From Brevibacterium siliguriense (GTDB taxonomy: Bacteria; Actinomycetota; Actinomycetes; Actinomycetales; Brevibacteriaceae): a DNA stretch of 64,000 nt. The translations under genes and the position numbers were made by a program. This document shows, piece after piece, positions 38,250-47,042 of this stretch; positions within the stretch are counted from its first letter, which is position 1, and each line of letters begins with the position of its first letter. The stretch is taken from the NCBI RefSeq assembly GCF_900105315.1, contig NZ_LT629766.1:3472001-3536000 (forward strand). Reading direction: 5' to 3'. Under the pieces are notes generated by a model. It saw nothing but the letters and a program-made list of their open reading frames with translations, ran no database searches and was not told the DNA's origin.

Positions 38250-41200
38250 TCAGTGTTTGGGTTCACCGTTCCCGTCGTCGCGGCGCGGATTCTGACTGCG
38301 CAGGGTGAAATCCGTTTCCGCCGCATCACCTCTATCCGCGTCGGCGTCCCGTCCGTCGTTGACGGTCAGTCCGTCATCGACGCGGTCGGCCGGGGCTGCT
38401 TCATCCCACGCCGAGGCGGTCCTGCCCGAGTCCGCGGATGTCGAGTCCGCAGTCGGTGCGGCTGCCTCGGTGGACGCCTCCCCCTCTGTCTGTGTCCGGA
38501 GGTCACCGGCACCGGCGCCCGCCCCGGCGGGAACCGTGGCGGTCTCCCGCTGGCTCGACCGGGCTTCGGCTGCGTCGAGGACCTCTCCGCGGGCCATGTT
38601 CTTCACGTGCTTCTTCTCGGCCCGGCGTTCCTTCACTCCCTCGAGCAGCAGGTAGAGCACGGGCACGAGGATGAGCGTGAGCAGCGTCGAACTGACCAGG
38701 CCGCCGATGACGACGATCGCCAGTGGCTTCGAGATGAACACTCCCCCGCCGGTCAGGCCCAGAGCCATCGGCAGCAGCGCGAAGATCGTGGCGGCCGCGG
38801 TCATGAGGATCGGACGATAACGCAGCCGGGCGCCGTGGACGATGGATGTGCGCAGATCGACCCCGCGGACGCGGAAGTGGTTGATGAGGTCGATGAGCAC
38901 GATCGCGTTCGTGACCACGATGCCGATGAGCATGAGCAGACCGATCATCGACGTCAGCCCCAGCGGAGTGTCGGTGATGAGCGAGAGCGCAACCGAACCG
39001 GTGGCCGCGAACGGAATCGAGACCAACAGGATCAGCGGCTGCAGCAGCGACTTGAACGTGGCGACCATGATGACGAACACGATGAGGATCGCGGCGAGCA
39101 TCGCCAGTCCCAACTGCGAGAACGCTTCGTTCTGCTCCTGGGTGGCACCGCCGGTGTCCACGGACACGGTGTCGGGCAGGTCCACCTCGTCGAGGGCGGA
39201 CTGCACCTCGGTCGATACCGCTCCGAGGTCATCACCTTCCGGAGTCACGGACACGGTGGTCGAACGCTGCGAATCCGTGTGGCGGATCGTCGGAGCGGTC
39301 TTGACTTCCTTGACGTCGGCGACGTCATCGAGTTCGATGAATCGCGGCTCCGCAGTCACGGGAGCGCCCGCGTTCGGATCGCCTCCAGCGGCTCCACCGG
39401 CGGCTCCGGCTCCTCCAGCGCCCCCGCCAGCACCACCGGCTCCCCCGGCGTCGCCCGAACCACCGGGGCCCCCTCCGGCACCACCGGCTACTCCGGCGTC
39501 ACCTGAACCGCCGGCGCCGCCTGCCGCACCTGCACCGGCTCCGCCGGCAGGTGCCGTCTGTTCCGGCTTGCCCGGGATCTTGAGTTCGCGCAGCTTCTCC
39601 ACGGTGTCGGCGTTGCGGTCAAAGAGGAGCACCGAATGCGAGACATCGTCGATGACGACCTCACCGATCTGCTGACCATGCATGGCCCGCTGCACATACT
39701 GGCCGATGGACGCCTCGGTGAGATTCTCCTCAGCGGCCTTCTCGTGATCGACCTTGACCTCGATCACGGGCTGGACAGCAGCGATATCGCTGGTCACCGA
39801 CTGCGCCGTGGACACGCCTTCGAGCTTGTCGCTGACCTTGTTCGTCGCGTCCTCGAGTTCTTGCGCGTCGGTTGCCGTGAGCGTGACGTCGATCGTCTGC
39901 GCGCCGGGAGTCGAGCTCTGGCTCGCCACTTCGACGTCACCTGCACCATCGAGGTCGTCGAACTGCTTCTGCAGATCTGCGGAGATCGACTGCGCCGAGA
40001 CTCCGGACTTCGTATTGACGATATACGTGCCCGTCAGGGACGAATCATCGGTGAAGCCGAACGTCGTGCCGCCCAGCGACAGTTGATAGTTGTCGATGTC
40101 GGAGGCATCGGCGAGGATGTCCTCGACCTTCTTCGCCTGCTCGGATGCTTCGTCGAGGTCCGTGCCCGGGGCGAAGGTCTGCGAGATCTGCAGGGAATCC
40201 TGCCCGGTGTCGCCGAAGAGTTCGGTCTTCAGCTGAGGAATCATCGCTCCCGTGCCTGCGAGGACGAGCACGGCCACGAGGATCATGACGATCGGGTGCT
40301 TCGTCGAGAACCCGATGACCGGCATATAGGTCTTCTGCAGACGCGTCACCGGCGAATGCATTCCGGCGAGTTCGTCGACTTCCTCCGTACCGTCTTCGGA
40401 TTCGCCGTAGCGCGGACTGCCCACGGCGATACCGGTCGGTACGGACTGTCGGGTGGACTCGCCGCTGTCGCGGAGCCCGATGTCCTCGGCTTCGGCACCG
40501 GCGGCGACGAGGTCGCGCTTCTTGTCGGCCTTCTTCGCCACCTTCTTCTCTGCCCGCCACTGCGCCTGCATCGACTTACGGCTGCGTCGGATCTCCGCCT
40601 TCTCCGCGCGGGTGAGCTTGACCTTCGCTTCCCGCTGACGCAGGAACCAGTAGGCGAGGACGGGCACGATCGTCAGCGCCACGAACAGGGACGAGAGCAG
40701 GGCGATCGTCGCGGTCAGGGCGAAGGGCCGGAACATCTCGCCGGTCTGCCCGGTCACGAACGCCAGCGGCAGGAACACGGCCACCGTGGTCAGGGTCGAC
40801 GCGGTGATGGCCCCGGCCACCTCAGAGACGGCTGCGAGGATGTTGGAGAATTTGTCGCCGCCGGAGGCATGGCGTCGCCGGATCGCTTCGATGACGACGA
40901 TGGAGTCGTCGACGACACGGCCGACGGAGATCGTCAACGCACCGAGGGTGAGCATGTTGAGGGTCTCTCCGCCCATCCACAGACCGATCATGGCGATGAG
41001 GAGGGAGAGCGGGATGGAGATAGCGGTGATGATCGTCGCCCGCACCGACAGCAGGAAGACGAGGATGACGAGGACTGCGAAGATCAGGCCGAGACCACCC
41101 TCGTTGAGCAGGTCGTGGATGGACTGCTCGATGAACGGCGCCTGGTCGAACGCGGAGACGAACTCCGCGTTGTCGCCCATCATCTTCTCGAGTTCGGGCA

Positions 41201-42101
41201 GCTTGTCGGCCACCGCGTGTGAGACGTCGACGGTGTTCGCGTCGGATTCCTTCATCACCGACACGGACAGCGAAGGCTGCCCGTTGGTGCGCGAGATCGA
41301 TTCGACCGGCTCGTCGACGAGTTTCACGTCGGCGACGTCGGAGACCTTGATCGGTCCGTCCTTGCCGGAGATTACGAGGCCCTTGATCGCATCGATCGAG
41401 CGGATGCGCGTGCCGACCTCGACCGGGGCGGTGCCGTCGGTGCCCTTGAGTTCACCCGCCGAGGTGGGGACGCCGTTGGACTGGAGGATTCCGGCCACCT
41501 CGTCGAGGTTGGCTCCTTCGTCCTCGAGGTCGTCACGTCGAATGCTGATCTCGACCTGCTTGGTCTTCGCTCCGGCGATCTGCACCTGGGAGACGCCGTC
41601 GACTTTCTTCAGCTCCGGAACGACTAAGTCTTCGAGATTCGCGGCCAACTGCTCTTCATCGGCATCGGAGGTCACGGACAGGGCGAGCACCGGAATGTCG
41701 TCGGTGCCCATCATCATGACGTTCGGTTCGACTCCGTCGGGCAGGCTCGGCTGGACTTGGGAGACGGCGCGCTGCAGGGCTTTGACGACGTCATCGGAGT
41801 CGTCACCGTACTTCGTGCTCACGGTGATCTGCGAACTGCCCGCCGAGGATGTCGAGGTCATGTCCTCGACTTCGGGCAGTGCGGTCAGCGCACCTTCGAG
41901 GGGGTCGGTGACCTCGGATTCGACGGCCTCCGGGGTGGCACCCTCATAGGAGGCGGTGACCGTAGCCTGCGGGTTGTCGAGGGATGGGAAGAGCTCTTGT
42001 TTGAGGGCACCGGCGCCGATGACGCCGAAGATGATGGCGACGACGGAGATGAGCGCGATGAGCGCCCGGTTCTGCAGACTCAGCCGGGTCAGGAAACTCA
42101 C
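38250..42101 (-). CDS. RND-family efflux permease (HAE1/SwrC-like) with long insertions
   Basis: A proton-driven multidrug or lipid exporter of 1,283 residues. TM1 (LIALISVVAIIFGVIGAGALKQELFPSLDNP) and the TM4 proton-relay motif GRVVDDSIVVIEA are typical; TM10-12 include FVIMVATFKSLLQPLILLVSIP. Three additions enlarge it: a ~100-residue charged cytoplasmic linker (RAEKAEIRRSRK onward, about 495-600), a Gly/Ala repeat insert (about 845-915), and an acidic C-terminal tail of ~110 residues. The start is GTG at 42101, chosen by alignment of MSFLTRLSLQNRALIA; no clear ribosome-binding site. No periplasmic adaptor gene is adjacent. Confidence 0.9.
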   Translation of the reverse strand: MSFLTRLSLQNRALIALISVVAIIFGVIGAGALKQELFPSLDNPQATVTASYEGATPEAVESEVTDPLEGALTALPEVEDMTSTSSAGSSQITVSTKYGDDSDDVVKALQRAVSQVQPSLPDGVEPNVMMMGTDDIPVLALSVTSDADEEQLAANLEDLVVPELKKVDGVSQVQIAGAKTKQVEISIRRDDLEDEGANLDEVAGILQSNGVPTSAGELKGTDGTAPVEVGTRIRSIDAIKGLVISGKDGPIKVSDVADVKLVDEPVESISRTNGQPSLSVSVMKESDANTVDVSHAVADKLPELEKMMGDNAEFVSAFDQAPFIEQSIHDLLNEGGLGLIFAVLVILVFLLSVRATIITAISIPLSLLIAMIGLWMGGETLNMLTLGALTISVGRVVDDSIVVIEAIRRRHASGGDKFSNILAAVSEVAGAITASTLTTVAVFLPLAFVTGQTGEMFRPFALTATIALLSSLFVALTIVPVLAYWFLRQREAKVKLTRAEKAEIRRSRKSMQAQWRAEKKVAKKADKKRDLVAAGAEAEDIGLRDSGESTRQSVPTGIAVGSPRYGESEDGTEEVDELAGMHSPVTRLQKTYMPVIGFSTKHPIVMILVAVLVLAGTGAMIPQLKTELFGDTGQDSLQISQTFAPGTDLDEASEQAKKVEDILADASDIDNYQLSLGGTTFGFTDDSSLTGTYIVNTKSGVSAQSISADLQKQFDDLDGAGDVEVASQSSTPGAQTIDVTLTATDAQELEDATNKVSDKLEGVSTAQSVTSDIAAVQPVIEVKVDHEKAAEENLTEASIGQYVQRAMHGQQIGEVVIDDVSHSVLLFDRNADTVEKLRELKIPGKPEQTAPAGGAGAGAAGGAGGSGDAGVAGGAGGGPGGSGDAGGAGGAGGGAGGAGAAGGAAGGDPNAGAPVTAEPRFIELDDVADVKEVKTAPTIRHTDSQRSTTVSVTPEGDDLGAVSTEVQSALDEVDLPDTVSVDTGGATQEQNEAFSQLGLAMLAAILIVFVIMVATFKSLLQPLILLVSIPFAATGSVALSLITDTPLGLTSMIGLLMLIGIVVTNAIVLIDLINHFRVRGVDLRTSIVHGARLRYRPILMTAAATIFALLPMALGLTGGGVFISKPLAIVVIGGLVSSTLLTLILVPVLYLLLEGVKERRAEKKHVKNMARGEVLDAAEARSSQRETATVPAGAGAGAGDLRTQTEGEASTEAAAPTADSTSADSGRTASAWDEAAPADRVDDGLTVNDGRDADADRGDAAETDFTLRSQNPRRDDGNGEPKH
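39430..39525 (-). repeat. Two 48-bp tandem units within the RND gene
   Basis: Units 39430-39477 and 39478-39525 are near-identical and encode GGSGDAGVAGGAGGGP and GGSGDAGGAGGAGGGA-type repeats within a Gly/Ala-rich insert of the second extracytoplasmic domain. They are prone to slippage, so copy number may vary between strains. Confidence 0.75.
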
Positions 42102-42242
42102 GGAGGGGACTTTCTTTGTCGTAAGGCAGGGCGACGACGCAGAACGCCGACAGGGCCATCCTAGTGAGTGTCCGCTGAGCCGCCCATGAGGAAAACCTGA
42201 CTTCTCGGAATCAGCAGCCGTCTGCGGGCAGCCGCTGCTGCG

Positions 42243-43496
42243 TCATTGTGCCGAGGCTGGCTGTCGGGGTCGGGTCTCGCGGCCGAAGAACCACAGACCG
42301 GCGGCGATGACGCCGAGGAGACCGGTGAGCAGGAACGCCCACGAGTAGTCGAAGTGGTCGACGACGGCCCCGGCGATGATCGGGCCGAGGATGGCTCCTC
42401 CGTCGAGGGCCATCTGGTAGCGGGCGAGCACTCGGCCGCCCTTGCGGTCGCGGCCGATGACATCTGCGACGGTGGCCTGCTGAGCGGGGTTGGCCAGGCC
42501 GGAGCCGGCTCCGGCGATGATGGAGAACGCGAAGAACAGCCAGATCGAGTCGATGAAAGCCAGCGCCGCGGTGGTCACGCCGAGGACGAACAGGCCCCAT
42601 TGGATGAAGGGTTTGCGTCCGACGGTGTCTGCGAAGCGTCCCACGACCGTGACTGCCGAGGCGTTTCCGATGGCGAACATGGTCAGTGCCAGTCCGGCCA
42701 CGGCGGTATCGGCTCTGAGGACCTGGATAGCGAAGAGCGGGTAGATCGCCACGCGGATGCCCATCGCCGACCAGCCTTGGACGAAGGCGGAGATGAGTGC
42801 CGATCGGTAGGCGGAATCCTTCCAGGCTTCCCGGAATGACATGACCTCCTGCTGTTCTTTGTCCTTCTCCGCTTCCAGGCGGGCGCGCCCGGATTTCGTC
42901 GAGGAGCCGAAGGAGGCGGTGGAGGCGAGGAAGACGCGGACGACGACAGCGGCGATGAGCAGACCGACGGCGTAGATGATGAACGGGATGCGCATCCCCC
43001 AGCCGGCCATCGCGCCGCCGAGGACGGGTCCGGCGATATTGCCGACGAGGAACGCGGTCGCATACGTCGACGACGCCTTGGCGCGGGCGTCGATCGGGGC
43101 GAGTCGGACGATGAGCGCCATCGCGGAGACGCTGAACATCGTCGAGCCGATGCCGCCGAGGCCGCGGAAGATCAGCAGCTGCCAGTAGTTCTGGGCGAAG
43201 GCGACGGCCGCGGTGGAGGCGGCGACGATGAGGAGGCCGGTGATGTAGATGCGGCGTTCGCCGAAGGCATCAACGAGGCGGCCCGAGGAGGGTGAGAACA
43301 CGAACCGGAAGAACGCGAACGAGGAGACGACGATGGTTGCGGCGGTGACGCCGAAGTCGAAGCTCGCTGCGAACTGCGGAAGGACGGGGGCGATGATTCC
43401 GTAGCCCAGCGCCACGATGAAAGCCGCCGCCACGAGGACATAGATCTCCTTGGGAAGGCGGCGTGTTTCCGGAGTCTCGGTGTCGGGTGTGCTCAC
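42243..43496 (-). CDS. MFS efflux transporter
   Basis: A 417-residue permease with about 12 hydrophobic segments. Motif A-like SGRLVDAFGERRIYITGL follows TM2 and FADTVGRKPFIQWG is its counterpart in the second half; GNIAGPVLGGAMAGWG is a motif C-like stretch of drug/H+ antiporters. A charged central loop (TKSGRARLEAEKDKEQQ) joins the halves. GTG start at 43496 overlaps the nitroreductase stop by 4 nt, so it closes the maoC-citE-def-msrA-nitroreductase run. Substrate unknown. Confidence 0.85.
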   Translation of the reverse strand: MSTPDTETPETRRLPKEIYVLVAAAFIVALGYGIIAPVLPQFAASFDFGVTAATIVVSSFAFFRFVFSPSSGRLVDAFGERRIYITGLLIVAASTAAVAFAQNYWQLLIFRGLGGIGSTMFSVSAMALIVRLAPIDARAKASSTYATAFLVGNIAGPVLGGAMAGWGMRIPFIIYAVGLLIAAVVVRVFLASTASFGSSTKSGRARLEAEKDKEQQEVMSFREAWKDSAYRSALISAFVQGWSAMGIRVAIYPLFAIQVLRADTAVAGLALTMFAIGNASAVTVVGRFADTVGRKPFIQWGLFVLGVTTAALAFIDSIWLFFAFSIIAGAGSGLANPAQQATVADVIGRDRKGGRVLARYQMALDGGAILGPIIAGAVVDHFDYSWAFLLTGLLGVIAAGLWFFGRETRPRQPASAQ

Positions 43497-44359
43497 AGGG
43501 TATCGAGGAACTGTTCGGGTTTCGGCAGGGGGCGGGTGCTCGTAGTCAGGCGCTGTCGGTAGCGTTCTGGAACGGCTCCGATGTAGAACCAGCCCATGAG
43601 CAGTTCGTGATCGCCAAGTCGGTGGAGGCGGCGAACCGGATCGGTGTTCGTCAGGGTTCCCGACCGCCACATCACTCCCCAACCGGCTTGCCAGAGGGCG
43701 AGTTCGAGGAGGTGTCCGGCGCCGGCGGCGGTGGCGTGCTGCTCCCATTCGGGAACTTTGTCGTGCTTGACCGGTGAGGACACGAGGGCGAGCAGGAGTT
43801 CGGCTCGCAGCGGCTTCGTATTGGTCTCGCCCGGCTTGCGAACCACTCCGGCGGCTTCGTCGAGGGCCTCGCCGAGGCGGAGCCGGTCGTCTCCTCGGAT
43901 GATGAGGAAACGCCAGGGGCGCAGAGACTTGTGGTCGGCAACCGAGGAGATCGACCGGATGATCTCGAGCAGGTCGGAGTCGTTCGGGGTCTCCGGGTCG
44001 ACCTTCGAGATCGACCGTCGCATGCTCAGGACGTGGAGAACGGGATCGGCGACGATGTCGATCGATGACGGCACTGAGAAGTCGGGTCCGCGACGGGTGG
44101 ACGTCACAGTTGCGGTGCCGGCCCTCGCCGAGGCGGCGGCATCCTCGGCGGGGTCAGCGTTCTGCTCGCTCTGCGCCGAGCGGGCGGTCTGGGCGTCCTG
44201 CGCAGCGAGGTTCTTCGCCCACGGACCGGTGTTGCCCTCGAGGAAGTGGGCACGCACGCAGTCTCTGGTCACTTCGCAGGCGTCGCCGGTCGCGTCATCG
44301 GACCGTTTGCGGTGCTTGTGTTTGGACTTCTTGCACTTGTCCTTCTTGTGACTGCCCAT
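43493..44359 (-). CDS. Nitroreductase-family protein with Lys/His/Cys-rich N-terminus
   Basis: A 288-residue protein. Residues ~95-288 form a flavin nitroreductase domain: MRRSISKVDPETPNDSDLLEIIRSISSVADHKSLRPWRFLIIRG, with the C-terminal LALWQAGWGVMWRSG. The first ~45 residues are unusual: HKKDKCKKSKHKHRKR followed by three more Cys-containing stretches (DACEVTRDCVRAHF). This could bind metal, nucleic acid or the membrane surface; the role is unknown. The ATG at 44359 shares a base with the msrA stop. It is followed by an MFS transporter with a 4-nt overlap. Confidence 0.8.
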   Translation of the reverse strand: MGSHKKDKCKKSKHKHRKRSDDATGDACEVTRDCVRAHFLEGNTGPWAKNLAAQDAQTARSAQSEQNADPAEDAAASARAGTATVTSTRRGPDFSVPSSIDIVADPVLHVLSMRRSISKVDPETPNDSDLLEIIRSISSVADHKSLRPWRFLIIRGDDRLRLGEALDEAAGVVRKPGETNTKPLRAELLLALVSSPVKHDKVPEWEQHATAAGAGHLLELALWQAGWGVMWRSGTLTNTDPVRRLHRLGDHELLMGWFYIGAVPERYRQRLTTSTRPLPKPEQFLDTL

Positions 44360-44889
44360 CAGTTCACCCATTCGGCGAAAGCGGTGCGTGCCTTGCTGAG
44401 TTTCGGGTCGATGATGACACGGCAGTAGCCGTTGTCCGGGTTCGCGGTATAGAAGTCCTGGTGGACCGCCTCGGCGGGATAGAACGTGCCGAGGGGTTCG
44501 AGGGTGGTGACGATCGGATCGTCGAAAAGGGTCTGTGCGGATTCGATGGCCTCGGCGAAATGCGTCTTCTCGGTTTCGTCACGGTAGAACATCGCCGACC
44601 GGTACTGGGTGCCGACGTCGTAGCCCTGGCGATTGAGGCTCGTGGGGTCGTGGCCGGTGAAGAACAGGCCGAGGATGACTTCTTCGGGAACGATGTCGGC
44701 GTCGAAGGTCACCTGCAGGGCTTCGGCGTGGCCGGTCGTTCCTGAGCAGACCTCGCGGTAGCCGGGGTTGTCGGTGTGTCCGCCGGTGTAGCCGGAGATC
44801 ACCTCGCTCACGCCGGTGGTCCGTTGGTAGACGGCGTCGAGACACCAGAAGCAGCCGGCGCCGAGGGTGAGGGTACGAAGATCGCTCAT
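44359..44889 (-). CDS. msrA: Peptide-methionine (S)-S-oxide reductase MsrA
   Basis: Repairs S-methionine sulfoxide in proteins. The 176-residue protein has the catalytic GCFWC motif near residue 12, followed by GVSEVISGYTGGHTDNPGYREVCSGTTGHAEALQVTFD and the C-terminal YCRVIIDPKLSK. It sits between def and the nitroreductase gene, sharing the TGATG junction with the latter, so the three are probably cotranscribed. The combination suggests oxidative or electrophile stress repair. Confidence 0.97.
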   Translation of the reverse strand: MSDLRTLTLGAGCFWCLDAVYQRTTGVSEVISGYTGGHTDNPGYREVCSGTTGHAEALQVTFDADIVPEEVILGLFFTGHDPTSLNRQGYDVGTQYRSAMFYRDETEKTHFAEAIESAQTLFDDPIVTTLEPLGTFYPAEAVHQDFYTANPDNGYCRVIIDPKLSKARTAFAEWVN

Positions 44890-44937
44890 GTCTCGTATAA
44901 CGATGATGCGTGCAGGTTATTCCCGGCAGGTCACGCC

Positions 44938-45603
44938 TCACATCACCAGTCCAGACGGCAGTGAGAAGCCGAGTTCGGCGGCCGCCTTCTGCGTCGAGGG
45001 CTGGTGCCAGAACTTCGCGACCGATTCGTTCGTCGCCAGGGACCGCATCTCGGCCTTGTCGAGGAAGAGGATCCCGGACAGATGGTCGGTCTCGTGGGCG
45101 ACGATGCGCGCTGACCACCCGGAGACCTCCTCGGCTATGGGGTTGCCCTGCAGGTCGTTGCCGGTCAGGGCGATTTCGCGGGGGCGTGCGACGACGGCCT
45201 GATACCCGGGGATCGACAGACATCCCTCATAGAAGGCGACGTCGTCTGCGCCGGCGCGTTCGTAACCGGCGTTGAGGACGACCCGCAGCGGCATCGGCTC
45301 CCGCTGCCGGACCTTCGCGACTTCGGGATCGCGGGCACCGGGATCCTCGGCAACGAACATCGACAGTCCGATGCCCACCTGTGGAGCGGCGAGGCCGACT
45401 CCGGGGGCTGCGAGCATGGTTGACCGCATGACCTCAGCGAGCTTCTCGAGCTCGGCGTCGTCGACCTGCCCGTCGAAGGGGCGGGTGTCGGTGCGCAGGA
45501 CCGGGTCCCCGGCCTCGACGATGGGCGCGGTCCCATCCCCCGCCTCGGCGGCGTTGAGGACGGAGCGGATCTGGTCGGCGATCAGCGCATCGGCTGTGTG
45601 CAC
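44938..45603 (-). CDS. def: Peptide deformylase
   Basis: Removes the N-formyl group from nascent proteins. The 221-residue protein has all three metal/active-site motifs: GVGLAAPQVG, EGCLS (ligand Cys), and HETDH (two ligand His and the catalytic Glu; the usual middle Tyr is Thr). The N-terminal ~35 residues extend beyond the shortest deformylases. GTG start at 45603, 12 nt after the upstream lyase stop, with GAGGA about 9-10 nt before it. Confidence 0.95.
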   Translation of the reverse strand: MHTADALIADQIRSVLNAAEAGDGTAPIVEAGDPVLRTDTRPFDGQVDDAELEKLAEVMRSTMLAAPGVGLAAPQVGIGLSMFVAEDPGARDPEVAKVRQREPMPLRVVLNAGYERAGADDVAFYEGCLSIPGYQAVVARPREIALTGNDLQGNPIAEEVSGWSARIVAHETDHLSGILFLDKAEMRSLATNESVAKFWHQPSTQKAAAELGFSLPSGLVM

Positions 45604-45615
45604 GGGAGGGTTTCC

Positions 45616-46431
45616 TCAGCTTGCGCGGGCGACGATGAGTTCGGCGTGCTTGAGCAGCGGTGCGTCGATCATCTTGCCTTCGAAGGAGAACGCTCCCTTC
45701 TCCGTCTTCGCCAGGTCGAGCACGGACTCAGCCCACTTCAACTGTTCGTCGCTGGGGCGGAAGGCATCGCGGACGACGGGAACATGATTCGGATGGATGG
45801 AGACCTTGCCGGAGAATCCCGACTGCACGGCGTCCTCGGCTTCGGCCGCGAGGCCTTCGAGGTTCGGGATGTCCGCCCAGATCGAGTCGAGGGCGAATCT
45901 GCGGTGGGACCGGGCCGCGAGCAGGGTCTGGCTGCGCACGTGTTTGGCCACGTCCCGGTAGTCACCGTCGTCCTTCCGTGAAGAGCCTCCGCCGAGGTCG
46001 GCGATGAGATCCTCTGATCCCCACATCAGCGCATATACGTTCGGGGCGGCGGCGATCTCAGCGACGTTGACGGCCCCGAGTGCGGTTTCGATGAGTGCGA
46101 TGACCTGGAATCCGGACAGGATCGACAGGTCCGCCGCGAGCTCTGTTTTCGGCAGCATCACGGCCGTGTACTCGGTGCGCGCGAGCATCTTCAGGTCCTC
46201 GCCGAGGTGGCCCGAATCGTGGGAGTTCACCCGCACGACCGTGCGGGTGGGGTCGAGGGGGAAGTCGACTATGGACTCGCGTGCGGCGGCTTTGTCGGCT
46301 TCGTTGACGGCGTCCTCGAGGTCGAGGATGACGATATCGGAGCGCTCGGCCGCCTTCGTGTAGCGGTCGGGGCGGTCGCCGGGGACGAAGAGCCAGGCAG
46401 GTTTGAACTCGAGTGCCATGGGGGTGCTCAC
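45616..46431 (-). CDS. HpcH/HpaI aldolase, CitE-like acyl-CoA lyase
   Basis: A 271-residue TIM-barrel lyase. Signatures are LFVPGDRPDRYTKAA (CoA-side Arg), ILDLEDAV (Mg ligand), VIALIETALGAVNV and MWGSEDLIADLGG. It resembles mycobacterial Rv2498c, a citramalyl-CoA-type lyase linked with leucine and itaconate breakdown; there the neighbours are maoC and the accA1/accD1/fadE genes. Here it overlaps maoC by 4 nt with a GTG start at 46431 (ATG 46419 is the alternative) and the carboxylase genes lie 5-10 kb away. Confidence 0.85.
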   Translation of the reverse strand: MSTPMALEFKPAWLFVPGDRPDRYTKAAERSDIVILDLEDAVNEADKAAARESIVDFPLDPTRTVVRVNSHDSGHLGEDLKMLARTEYTAVMLPKTELAADLSILSGFQVIALIETALGAVNVAEIAAAPNVYALMWGSEDLIADLGGGSSRKDDGDYRDVAKHVRSQTLLAARSHRRFALDSIWADIPNLEGLAAEAEDAVQSGFSGKVSIHPNHVPVVRDAFRPSDEQLKWAESVLDLAKTEKGAFSFEGKMIDAPLLKHAELIVARAS

Positions 46432-46958
46432 TTTCCGGTGTCGGTCTCGTCGGCGGGGCCCGCTGCGGGTTTCGCGGCTGCGGATTCGTGGCTGGAGTCG
46501 AACATCATCGCCTGCCGCACGGCCTTGGCCACGAGCTTGCCGTCCTGGTTGTAGCCGCGGTGTTCGAAGGTGACGATGCCCTGACCGGGACGAGACTTCG
46601 AATTGCGCTTGTCGAGGATCGTCGTCTCCGCGTAGAGGGTGTCGCCGTGGAACATCGGTGCCGGGAAGCTGACCTCGGAGAAGCCGAGGTTTCCGACCGT
46701 CGTCCCCTGCGTCAGCTGGGACACGGACAGTCCGATGAGGGTGGCCAGCGTGAACATCGAGTTCACGAGACGCTCACCGAAGGGTTCGGTGGCCGACCAC
46801 GCGGCGTCGAGGTGCAGGGCCTGGGTGTTCATGGTCACGGCCGTGAACAGGGTGTTGTCCGCCTCTGTCACGGTGCGGCCCGGTGCGTGCTTATAGGTGG
46901 CGCCGACTTCCATCTCGTTCAGCCACAGACCTCGTTGTGCAATGACTTTGTCGCTCAT
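46428..46958 (-). CDS. MaoC-family acyl-CoA hydratase
   Basis: A 176-residue hot-dog-fold hydratase. The catalytic region is TVTEADNTLFTAVTMNTQALHLDAAW; family core VNSMFTLATLIGLSVSQLTQGTTVGNLGFSEVSFPAPMFHGDTLYAET follows. It matches the MaoC partner of CitE in mycobacteria (Rv2499c), probably hydrating a methyl-branched enoyl-CoA such as mesaconyl-CoA; the substrate is inferred. ATG 46958 has GAGGAG 8 nt upstream. First gene of the six-gene minus-strand run to 42243. Confidence 0.85.
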   Translation of the reverse strand: MSDKVIAQRGLWLNEMEVGATYKHAPGRTVTEADNTLFTAVTMNTQALHLDAAWSATEPFGERLVNSMFTLATLIGLSVSQLTQGTTVGNLGFSEVSFPAPMFHGDTLYAETTILDKRNSKSRPGQGIVTFEHRGYNQDGKLVAKAVRQAMMFDSSHESAAAKPAAGPADETDTGK

Positions 46959-47042
46959 AAAACGCTCCTCATTCGTCGTATTTTGAGTTTATCGCCATTC
47001 ACCGGATCCCTGCGACCCGGGGTCGATAGGATTGAGCACACC

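Noticed and set aside
39360-39540. Possible CRISPR or DNA-repeat array
   Set aside because: The periodicity comes from Gly/Ala codons inside the RND gene; there are no spaced identical repeats with unique spacers.
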